DNA of 43,179 bases from the NCBI GenBank assembly GCA_046565505.1, contig JBKHYJ010000092.1, positions 1-43,179 on the forward strand. Direction: 5' to 3'. Shown piece by piece: positions 17,976 through 25,954 of the stretch; the first letter of the stretch is position 1, and each line of letters starts with the position of its first letter. The DNA comes from JBKHYJ01 sp046565505 (GTDB lineage: Bacteria > Acidobacteriota > Blastocatellia > UBA7656). The position numbers and the translations under genes were made by a program. The notes beneath the pieces were generated by a model. That model did not search any database. It was not told the DNA's origin and was given only the letters and a program-made list of their open reading frames with translations.

Positions 17976-18671
17976 GGACAGGCTGAATTTTCAGCCGCCC
18001 GATTATCAGGCTGCCGACGCTGCGCCTTCTCAATAGATCCCGTCACACCCATGACGGGTGCGCAATTTCCCACGCATGCTTTGATGGATGTTCCCCCGGG
18101 CACCCTCCATACGCCGCGTACGACAGTAATGATGCGCGGTCTCCCACAGTCGTACAGCGCGCGGGGCAACCCTAATGCGCGGCCGCTACGTACAATGCGG
18201 AAGGTAAACGAACTCCAGGTAAGCCTCTCATAGCCCATCTTCACCCGGGGATAGCCGTTGAGCCGGCTACATGCGCGCTCCGTCACCCACCGACGCCTCC
18301 CCGGCTTCTCACCTGACTCTACCCCTTTGCGCACTACACGTGGTGCGTTCGCCTGCCTGCGTAGCGCGCCCCGCTTTTTCCGCGGAGCATACAACTTGCC
18401 TGTGCGCCACTTCTCAGGCGCTTGCGGGGCGCGAAGCCTATTACCCCGCCGAATGTTGCCCATGCGTGGCCGTTTAGCCAGGGCGTGTTTGTAGAGGGGC
18501 GGCGTGGCAGACAGTGCTCAGTTCCAGGTAGATACGGCCACACTCTTATCCGCGGCCAGGTGCGAGAGGGATTCAGTGATGTGAGCACCGCCGAGATGAG
18601 CCAGGTGAGGCATGCCGTGGGTGGGGGTGAAGTTTTTGATCCATCTAAGGTAAGCTTCCTCAGCGCGGATT
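17976..18671. other. Unexplained ~700-bp block after the NRPS remnant
   Basis: No real gene is recognised here, although frames stay open on both strands because of high G+C. The block begins where the thioesterase reading breaks off. Near that junction are GGCTGAATTTTCAGCC (17981-17996), a near-perfect hairpin, and CCCGTCA/TGACGGG around 18035-18055. The many short palindromic G+C-rich pieces suggest structured RNA or a decayed mobile element such as an intron fragment, but I found no diagnostic domain or transposase. Confidence 0.3.
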
Positions 18672-19337
18672 ATGAATAAAGAAGAACTAGATAAGCTGCG
18701 AACCAGTTACGATAAGGTTGCCGAAGAATACACTCGGAGGATATCCGATGAGCTGACTCATAAGCCTCTCGACCGCCAACTCCTGGACCGATTCGCGGGC
18801 GGCATGCGAAGGCGTGGGGTCGTCTGCGACCTCGGGTGCGGGCCCGGCCACGTCGCGCGCTACCTGCACGAGCGGCAAGTTGATGTCATCGGCATTGACA
18901 TCTCACGGGCTATGGTCGAGCAGGCGAGGAGGCTCAACCCAAGCATCCACTTCCAACAAGGCGACATGCTTAGCCTGGAGGTCGAGGACGGGGCGTGGGC
19001 CGGCGTCGTCGCATTCTACTCGATTATTAATATCCCGCGAGGCGAAGTCGTCGCTGCGTTAAGGGAAATTGAGCGAGCCCTTCAGCCGGGAGGGTTACTG
19101 CTGATGTCGTTTCACATCGGCGAGGGGCTGATTCATATGGATGAGTGGTGGGAGAAGGGAGTCTCTTTGGACTTTAACTTCTTCCGGCCGGGAGAGGTGG
19201 CGGAGAATCTGCGGGAGGCGGGCTTTGTGATAGAAGAGGTGATTGAGAGGCCGTCGTATGAAGGAGTAGAATACGCAAGCCGGCGGGCTTACATATTCGC
19301 GAGGAAAGCACAGGGCGTAGTTTCGGGCGCCTTCTAA
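18672..19337 (+). CDS. Class I SAM-dependent methyltransferase
   Basis: A 221-residue cytosolic methyltransferase with the Rossmann fold. Motif I is VCDLGCGPGHVARYL at about residues 51-65; VIGIDISRAMVEQARR is motif II, QQGDMLSLEVED motif III, and LQPGGLLLMSFH the following strand. It resembles the UbiE/Tam-like small-molecule group; the methyl acceptor is unknown. No Shine-Dalgarno is obvious upstream of the ATG, and the block upstream is the unexplained region, so its promoter is unclear. Confidence 0.9.
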   Translation: MNKEELDKLRTSYDKVAEEYTRRISDELTHKPLDRQLLDRFAGGMRRRGVVCDLGCGPGHVARYLHERQVDVIGIDISRAMVEQARRLNPSIHFQQGDMLSLEVEDGAWAGVVAFYSIINIPRGEVVAALREIERALQPGGLLLMSFHIGEGLIHMDEWWEKGVSLDFNFFRPGEVAENLREAGFVIEEVIERPSYEGVEYASRRAYIFARKAQGVVSGAF

Positions 19338-19724
19338 CGATCTAAAGGCCTGCAATGCACGATACGCGAAGCCAAGGCCCACGCTTTGCGGCATGAGTGA
19401 CTGTTGCCGGAGTGCCCTTCCGATGGCGGAAACGGAAGGACGTTAAGTCGCCAAATTGGTAATCAACCGGCCGCGTAGGCTTAATAGCCGCTGTGCCACG
19501 CGGCCCAAGAGCGTCACACCTCAACCACTACCTTCCTCCCGGCCTTCGTAGAGATAAAGATGACAAGGCCGTCACTGATCCGTCACCAAACCGTTACTGC
19601 GCCCTAATGAATTACGACCTCTAGTCCCATAGAATGCAGGCCGCATTGAGAAAGCCGGCAAACCTCAAACCGCCTTTGGATGCTTAAGCGAGGCTTGCTG
19701 AAATTGCCGGCAAGGGAGGGGGTC
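19338..19724. other. Intergenic region, nothing recognised
   Basis: About 390 bp between the methyltransferase and YheT-like genes. No gene or terminator is evident; CCGTCAC occurs twice 10 bp apart near 19570. The promoter for the next gene must lie here. Confidence 0.35.
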
Positions 19725-20756
19725 ATGTCAACAGGTCAACTCGTTCTCGATCCGGCGGGCCGGGCCGCCATCAAGCCCCTGGCCGGAGGTTCTGCCAGCC
19801 CTTCACCGCGTTGGTCCGACGCAATCGCCGGCCACTTCTGGACCATTGCCTCGCCCTTCAGGGCCGCAATTCTTCCGCCCGCCGCGCCCGCCTCACGCCA
19901 TTTTGAGGAGACGGTAGAAGACCCTGCCTTTGGGCCGGTTCGTATATCGGGGTTGTTGGCCGATTCGCCGAAATCCGATACTCTGGTGCTGATCCTGCAT
20001 GGCCTTGCCGGCAGTGCGAACAGTTGGTACTGCGGCGCGGCTGCTCGCGCGGCCTGGCAGGCAGGCTACTCTTCACTACGGTTATCAATGCGCGGCGCTG
20101 ATGGGTCGGGCGAGGACATCTACCACGCCGCGTTAACAGAAGACTTGAAAATTGCGCTCGCGAGCCCCGAGCTTGAACGTTACAGCCGGGTCTTTCTGCT
20201 GGGGTACTCTTTCGGCGGTCACATCATCTTGAGAGCCGCAATTGAACAGGTCGATCCTCGCGTACGTGCGGCGGCGGCCATCTGCCCCCCGCTCGACCTC
20301 AAAGCCACTATGGAATCCTGCGACGCGCCATCGCGCCGCGTCTACCGGCGCTGCATTAATTCAGGGCTCAATGCTAACTATGCAAGAACGGCGGCGCGCC
20401 GAAAACTGCCGACGCCCGTAAAGGTATTGAAGCGAGCACGCAAGTGTGGGGACTGGAATGCGGCGGCGATAGTGCCGCGGTTCGGGTTCGATAGCCTGGA
20501 GGATTACTACCGTCGCGCCAGCGTGTCTACAGATATTCACCGCTTGCAGACACCTACGCTTATAGTCGCCAGCCATAATGACCCTATAGTTCTGCCCGAA
20601 ACTTTATTGCCGACGCTTAAAGATGCGCCGCCGGCGTTGAAAGTTTGTTGGGTGCGCCGGGGAGGGCATGTATCCTTCCCGGCCAAGCTCAACTTAGGCC
20701 AGGGTGGTATGCTAGGTCTCGAAGCCCAGGTGATGAGGTGGCTCAGTAAACATTAA
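19725..20756 (+). CDS. YheT-like alpha/beta hydrolase
   Basis: A 343-residue alpha/beta-hydrolase of the YheT/AB-hydrolase-4 group, whose members act on ester or lipid-like substrates. HGLAGS (residues 92-97) gives the oxyanion hole, SMRGADGSGED follows, and the nucleophile Ser162 lies in GYSFGG. Acid and base are probably in SHNDPIV and RRGGHVSF near the C-terminus. The ATG at 19725 is preceded by AAGGGAGGGGG, a very strong ribosome binding site, so I prefer it to the upstream in-frame ATG at 19680. It precedes a cyclopropane-synthase-like gene by 155 bp, which may hint at a lipid role. Confidence 0.9.
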   Translation: MSTGQLVLDPAGRAAIKPLAGGSASPSPRWSDAIAGHFWTIASPFRAAILPPAAPASRHFEETVEDPAFGPVRISGLLADSPKSDTLVLILHGLAGSANSWYCGAAARAAWQAGYSSLRLSMRGADGSGEDIYHAALTEDLKIALASPELERYSRVFLLGYSFGGHIILRAAIEQVDPRVRAAAAICPPLDLKATMESCDAPSRRVYRRCINSGLNANYARTAARRKLPTPVKVLKRARKCGDWNAAAIVPRFGFDSLEDYYRRASVSTDIHRLQTPTLIVASHNDPIVLPETLLPTLKDAPPALKVCWVRRGGHVSFPAKLNLGQGGMLGLEAQVMRWLSKH

Positions 20757-20911
20757 ACCGGGCCCGCGAAGAATGTATCAATGCCAGCTACGCGCCCCAT
20801 CCTCATGAAAGGCATATGGATTGATTCCTAATAGTAGCTAGCCCGGCTGGACACCGGGCATGAACAGTCTTATGGTTCCGATTCCAAGTATCGCAGCAGA
20901 GGAGAAAGGCT

Positions 20912-22090
20912 ATGGGGGCCCAAATCGCAAAAGTCGAAACTCTACCCGGCAGTGCTAAAGAGAAGGCGTTCGCCAAGCTTGCCGAGCGACTAGTAGGCAC
21001 GGCGGCGCACGCCTTCGCTGTAAAGTTCCCGAGCGGGCGCAGGGCAATCTTCGGCACGTCTCGCCCGGAGTTCGAGATCGAAGTAGTCAATGGACGCGGA
21101 CTGTCCGCTCTGTTGTCGCTTGATGAGCTGCGAATATGTGAAGCCTACATGGACGGCGACATCGACATCGTGGGCGAGATGATGAAAGCCATATCGCTAC
21201 GCGATCACCTGGAGGATCAAGACTTCTGGGTGACCGTCTGGCGACGCCTACAGCCTTTGCTGGTCGGCAGGTTTAAGGCGCATGAAAAGTGGGTGCAGAA
21301 CCACTACGATTCTAACAATATTCAGCTTTATTTCCTCGACCGCTCATATAACACGTATACCCCCGGCGTCTTTGAGGATGAAACAGAGACTTTAGAGACG
21401 GCGAGCGAGCGAAAGCACCGGCTTGCATTTGAGGGCGTAGGATTAAAGCCGGGCGACCGCATCCTGGACGTCGGGTTTGGTTGGGGGTCGTTCCTGCGCT
21501 ACGCCGCGCGCCGCGGCGTAGAAGTGACAGGCCTGACGCTGTCGCGCCACCAGTTGGAGTACGTGCGGCGAGAGTTGGTAAGCAAGGAGAAGATGCCCGC
21601 TCAATTACTTTACCAGAATTTTTTCAAGTACGAGCCGGACGGCAAGTTCGACGCCATTACCATGCTCGGGGTGGCGGAGGAGCTCGCAGACTTTCCGCGC
21701 ATAATGGAACGCCTCGCGCGGTGGCTCAAGCCCGGCAAGCGAGTCTATCTGGATTTTATGGCCGCGACTGAAGACTTCCTATTCCCGGCCTTTATCAGTA
21801 AGCACATTTATCAAGGCGGGACGAGCCGCGTCTACATGCCAAAATTTATCGAAGCGGTGACGAAGTCGAGGTTCGAGCTGCTAGCGGTCTACAATGACCG
21901 CCGAAACTACTACCTGACGGCGAAAAGCTGGATGGAGCGCTACGAACAGAACCGCGACGAGATACGTGAGAAGTTCGGCGAGCGGACGTACCGGAAGTTC
22001 CGGCTGTACCTGGCAGGCGCGGCATACGCATTGAACCACCCGTCACACCTGGCGACAGCATACAGGGTCTTTTTAGAGCTGGCGGCGTAG
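20912..22090 (+). CDS. Cyclopropane-fatty-acid-synthase-like methyltransferase with altered active-site motif
   Basis: A 392-residue enzyme of the Cfa family, which normally transfers a methylene from SAM to unsaturated acyl chains in membrane lipids. The N-terminal substrate domain (about 20-120) has LRICEAYMDGDIDIVG, typical of Cfa. HYDSNNIQLYFLD at 131-143 matches the HYDLGNDFY-type motif. The SAM motif is ILDVGFGWGSF (184-194). In ordinary family members the stretch after it reads YSC-A/G-Y; here it is NTYTPGVF, so the cysteine that helps bind bicarbonate appears to be Thr. The usual GCGWG is GFGWG. AGGAGAAAGG precedes the ATG. It may be a lipid methyltransferase that does not make cyclopropanes. 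Confidence 0.85.
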   Translation: MGAQIAKVETLPGSAKEKAFAKLAERLVGTAAHAFAVKFPSGRRAIFGTSRPEFEIEVVNGRGLSALLSLDELRICEAYMDGDIDIVGEMMKAISLRDHLEDQDFWVTVWRRLQPLLVGRFKAHEKWVQNHYDSNNIQLYFLDRSYNTYTPGVFEDETETLETASERKHRLAFEGVGLKPGDRILDVGFGWGSFLRYAARRGVEVTGLTLSRHQLEYVRRELVSKEKMPAQLLYQNFFKYEPDGKFDAITMLGVAEELADFPRIMERLARWLKPGKRVYLDFMAATEDFLFPAFISKHIYQGGTSRVYMPKFIEAVTKSRFELLAVYNDRRNYYLTAKSWMERYEQNRDEIREKFGERTYRKFRLYLAGAAYALNHPSHLATAYRVFLELAA

Positions 22091-22154
22091 GCGGAACAAT
22101 ACGCGGCTATAGCTCGCCTCCCACACGACTGGACTTTACGATTGGACTTTATGA

Positions 22155-22201
22155 CCTTCGATCCGCCCTCGGCCGTGACAGCGACGAGGGCGGATCGAAG
22201 G
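22155..22201. terminator. Perfect 17-bp inverted repeat between convergent genes
   Basis: CCTTCGATCCGCCCTCG (22155-22171) and its exact complement (22185-22201) enclose a 13-base loop. It lies 2 bp after the stop of the minus-strand gene and 64 bp after that of the plus-strand gene, so it can act on both. No T-run follows on either strand, so its efficiency as an intrinsic terminator is uncertain. Confidence 0.6.
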
Positions 22202-22203
22202 TG

Positions 22204-24957
22204 CTACTGTTTCACCTCGAAGCGCCTGGCGGGCGACCAGCTGCCCGGCGTGCCGGAGGCCGAGTTGGCGCGCACACGCCACCACATCGTCGTCGTGGGA
22301 AGCGTATTAGTGGTGAACTGCGAGACTGTCGTATCTTGATTCACCACCTGCGGCGCTGCGAATGAGTTGTCGTTATCTATCTGGATCGTGTAGCTGGCGG
22401 CGCCGCTGACGTCCGTCCAGTCGAAGGTGATGCTCGTGCCGGGTCTAAAGCGCGCGTCCGCCGCCGGGCTGACGAGGGCGGGGGCAGACAGCGGGCCCGT
22501 TGAGGCGGGCATGACGGTCAGCGTCGTCGTGCGTCCTACGCCGCCATAAGTCGCTGTGATGCCGACGCTGGTGTTCGCCGCTACGGCCGAGGTGTTGACG
22601 GCGAAGGTCGCGGTAGTGGCGCCCGCCGCGACGGTAATGCTCGCGGGCACGCCGGCAACCGACGGGCTCGCGCTGCTCAGACTCACTACGGCCCCGCCGC
22701 TTGGCGCCGCGCCCGTCAGCGTGACCGTGCCCTGAGACATGCCGCCGCCGACCACCGAAGTCGGATTCACGCTCACGGCGGAGAGACTCGCCGCCGCGGC
22801 CACGGCCTGGGCCGTGAACCGCCGCGAGGCGGAGAAGGGACCTGCGACCCCGGCAGAGTTGAAGGCGCGCACGCGCCAGAAGAGTTGCTGCGCGGGCAGA
22901 CCCGTAACCGCCGCCTGCGACACGCTAACCATCCGGCTCAGCGTGAGCGGCGCGGTGAAGTTGTTCGAGTCGTCTATCTGTATCTCGTAACTCGTCGCGT
23001 TGGCGACGTCCGACCAGTCGAAGTTGATAGGTTGCCCAACCCTGGCGTCAGACGCGGGCGACAAGAGGCTCGGCGCAGCAGGCGTCGGCGGGGGCGTAGA
23101 ATTCACTATCAAGTTGGCGGTCCTGGTCACACCCCCGCCGGAGACGGAGATAGTGACTACCGTCTGGGCGCTGACAGAGTTCGTGAAGATGTTGAAGCCG
23201 CCGGTCGTAGAGCCGGCCGGGATCATCACGCCGTTGGGCACGGAGGCGACTGATGGATTGCTGCTTGCGACCTGTAGGAGTGCGTCGTTCGGCGAGGGCG
23301 ACGCGACTGTGACGGTGGCGAAGGAGCTGCCCCCCGCCCCGGTCGTCGAGGTCGGATTAAGCGTCAGCGACGTAGGCTGTGGCTGGGGCGTCAGCGTGAC
23401 CTGCGCCTGCGCGGCCGCGCCGCCGTAGCTTGCCGTGACCGCGGCGGTCGTGTTCGCCGCGACGGCGCTCGTCGGAATCGCGAACGAAGCGGATGAGGCG
23501 TCAGGCGCGACACTGACCGCCGCGGGCGGACTCACAAACGGTGAGTTGCTTGAGAGGCTTACGACGGCTCCGCTCGCAGGGGCCTGCCCGTTGAGTATCA
23601 CGATCCCTTGCGGTTGTCCGCCGCCACTGATCGTGCTCGGCGAGATCGTGAACGACTTCAACGAAGGCGGCTGCAAGGTGAACTGTGCGGAGGCGGAACC
23701 GGAATTAAGAGCCGCCGTTAGCGTCACGGGTGTAGGCGCGGTCACCTGCGCTGCCTGCACTTGGAACTGCACCCAGGCGGTATTGCCGGGGATCGTAATC
23801 GTGGGCGGGACGGGCACCGCGCCCGGGTTCGAGCTGCTCATGTTGATCGTAGCGCCTCCCGGCGGCACAGCCCCCGTGAGCTGCACAGCGACCCAGGTCG
23901 TCTCGCCGCTGTAGAGCGGGTCTTTGGCGAGCGTCACAGACACCGGCACGGGAGCGGCGGAGCTGACGGTGAACGTGCCGGTCGCAGACCACGCTGTTTC
24001 GGCGGCGGTCGTGGGCGAGGCTTCCCCCTGCGCGGAGCGTACGCGCCAGAACTTCGTACCGGAAGTGAGCGATATAATCTGTCGTGTCGGATCGTTAAGC
24101 TGTGGGTCGTTCACCTCGATGGAAGAGAAGGCGGAGTCGCGCGCAATCTGAAGCTCGTACCCGCTCGGCTGCGGGTTGGGCACGTCCGTCCATGTGAGCG
24201 TGAGCGGTAGCGTCAAGGTCGAGCCGTTCGCCGGCCCGACCGGTGAGGGCGGAGGGGGCAGAGGGTTGTTATAGAATACTGAGAAGGCGATGACGTTCGA
24301 TGGCGCGCTGAAAACGCCGCTTGCGTCTACGGCGAAGACGCGCGCGAAGTAATTGCCTTCGGGATTGGCGATGGCGAACGAGAAGGTGTTGTTGGGAATG
24401 TTGTTGAACTCCCCGCGCGTGGACGCCGGGAAGCTCGAATCAGTCGAATACTGAAGGACGTATGTCGCGGCGTCCGGGATCGCGCTCCAGTTGAAAGTCA
24501 TCACCTCGCGCGGGTGGAATGTGGAGTAACCTTTGGTCGGCGCGAGACTGGGCGTTCCCGGCGAACCGCCGCCGACGCCCGCGACCGTGAAGCTACGCGG
24601 CTGAGACCAGGCTCCCTGGACGAACGCGCCATTGACGGCCTGGACGCGCCAGAAATAGGTGCCGTTGGCGAGGCCGCTTACGTCGTCTTGCGTCGCGCCA
24701 CTCGTGGAGGATTCAAGAAGTATGGACGTGAAGGCCTGGGACGAACTGACCTGCCAGTTATAAGCGACGATCCCGCTCGGGTCGGTTACCGCCGCCCAGG
24801 AGATCGTGAATGGCTCGGCTACGCCAGACCCCTCTGCCGGAGATACCGGCGACGGGGCCGGCGGAGCGGCTGCGGCCGCATGGCCGATGGCGCCTAGACA
24901 TAGAATAAGGGCGAAAAACAGCGTGAGAGACTGGCGGACAGACATTCGGGACCCCAT
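22204..24957 (-). CDS. Large secreted multidomain Ig/fibronectin-III-like protein
   Basis: A 917-residue exported protein built only of beta-sandwich domains. After a signal peptide (hydrophobic LTLFFALILCLGAIG, ending around AAA) I count about nine units. Three FN3-like units come first (each with a W-rich first strand, FTISWAAV, MTFNWSAI, LTLTWTDV, and a F-W-R-V closing strand), then three Ig-like units (each starting with a T-L-x-P-S/T pattern and an ASNPSVAS-like strand), one FN3, one Ig, and a final FN3 (FDWTDVSGAASYTIQI). Ser, Thr and Ala are abundant. No transmembrane anchor, sorting signal or catalytic domain is visible. The start is the ATG at 24957 behind a G-run; the frame extends to 24978 only with TTG. 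Probably a surface adhesin or matrix-binding protein. Confidence 0.85.
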   Translation of the reverse strand: MGSRMSVRQSLTLFFALILCLGAIGHAAAAAPPAPSPVSPAEGSGVAEPFTISWAAVTDPSGIVAYNWQVSSSQAFTSILLESSTSGATQDDVSGLANGTYFWRVQAVNGAFVQGAWSQPRSFTVAGVGGGSPGTPSLAPTKGYSTFHPREVMTFNWSAIPDAATYVLQYSTDSSFPASTRGEFNNIPNNTFSFAIANPEGNYFARVFAVDASGVFSAPSNVIAFSVFYNNPLPPPPSPVGPANGSTLTLPLTLTWTDVPNPQPSGYELQIARDSAFSSIEVNDPQLNDPTRQIISLTSGTKFWRVRSAQGEASPTTAAETAWSATGTFTVSSAAPVPVSVTLAKDPLYSGETTWVAVQLTGAVPPGGATINMSSSNPGAVPVPPTITIPGNTAWVQFQVQAAQVTAPTPVTLTAALNSGSASAQFTLQPPSLKSFTISPSTISGGGQPQGIVILNGQAPASGAVVSLSSNSPFVSPPAAVSVAPDASSASFAIPTSAVAANTTAAVTASYGGAAAQAQVTLTPQPQPTSLTLNPTSTTGAGGSSFATVTVASPSPNDALLQVASSNPSVASVPNGVMIPAGSTTGGFNIFTNSVSAQTVVTISVSGGGVTRTANLIVNSTPPPTPAAPSLLSPASDARVGQPINFDWSDVANATSYEIQIDDSNNFTAPLTLSRMVSVSQAAVTGLPAQQLFWRVRAFNSAGVAGPFSASRRFTAQAVAAAASLSAVSVNPTSVVGGGMSQGTVTLTGAAPSGGAVVSLSSASPSVAGVPASITVAAGATTATFAVNTSAVAANTSVGITATYGGVGRTTTLTVMPASTGPLSAPALVSPAADARFRPGTSITFDWTDVSGAASYTIQIDNDNSFAAPQVVNQDTTVSQFTTNTLPTTTMWWRVRANSASGTPGSWSPARRFEVKQ

Positions 24958-25954
24958 AAGATACCCCCCAATGATCAATAGTATTCAGAGAGCTATGCCG
25001 CGCTGCGGTGAAATGGCCTTCGTAGCTAAGAGTCTTTTTCGCCTAATGCTGACACCCTCAAAGCCGGTTTAAGACCACAAGATACCCCGCCGACTAGCCC
25101 TGCACAGCCGAAAGCGCCAGGACAGCGCAGAACGGAATACCGCCTCCGATTCGCACAGGGCGAGAAAACCGGCTCCCTCCTACATAGAGCGCTGAACTGG
25201 ACAAGAAATACATCCCTTCGGCGTCGACGCTCCCGATTTTTTACGGGACCGCAGGTTAAGGGAATGTCAATCAGCCGCACCGACAAGTCAGCTGACGGTC
25301 GCGGCGGCAGTCCTTCGGCCAGGCCTCGCAGAGCGTCACACGTTTCTCTCGCCACACGCTCCCGACGCAAACATTGTCCATCTGATCGGATCAGGTACAA
25401 GCATCGTTCTCCTCATCAGTCTATACCTTCAGGCGGGCGCGCGGCAAAGGGGAAAACCCGGCTGACAAAACAAGGCTGCGGCCGCGTAACCTCACTCACG
25501 GGAGGGAAGAGGCCATCCGCACTATACGCAGGAACCCTAAGCCCATCCCCGACCACTACCTCGTACGCTTCAACGACCACGTCGCCCCCGATCAAGTTGC
25601 CCCCTGGACTTTCACCCATCAAGGCTCATGCTGATACGGTCAACCACATTTATCAATTGGCGAACAACCTCGCTTGCGGGAATTGGCTGCGGAAGTCTTC
25701 TTCAGACATTCGAGTCGGTATGGGTCGCGCAGCATCAAGGCCGAGATGAACTCCGAAGGGGCGAAATGAGTTATCACCGGAAAAGAAGCATGACGAAAGA
25801 GGAAAGCCCCTGATAATTCAGCCACTCCCCAGGAGCCGGGAACCACCGCCTCAAGCCGCCGACACAATGGCCCGCCTGTCTCAGGTAAATAGACTCTCAA
25901 AGAGATATTCTATTATACTGCGCATCGACGAGTTCAAGTCATGTGAGGGTGGCA
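24958..25954. other. About 1-kb gene-poor region
   Basis: Between the divergent Ig-like and PQQ-propeller genes no frame gives a plausible protein; the longest (plus strand, 25264-25749) is basic, Ser/Arg/Pro-rich and without a family look. No tRNA or repeat was seen. Promoters for both neighbours must lie here. Confidence 0.35.

Noticed and set aside
17945..18463. 172-codon minus-strand frame in the block after the NRPS remnant
   Set aside because: Extremely Arg-rich and without any recognisable domain; open frames exist on both strands here, so it is likely by chance.
17976..18671. Group II intron
   Set aside because: I looked for a domain V-like hairpin, a GTGYG 5' end and a reverse transcriptase and did not find them; left as an untested possibility.
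25264..25749. 161-codon frame in the 1-kb gap
   Set aside because: Composition is Ser/Arg/Pro-rich, no ribosome site, no motifs.
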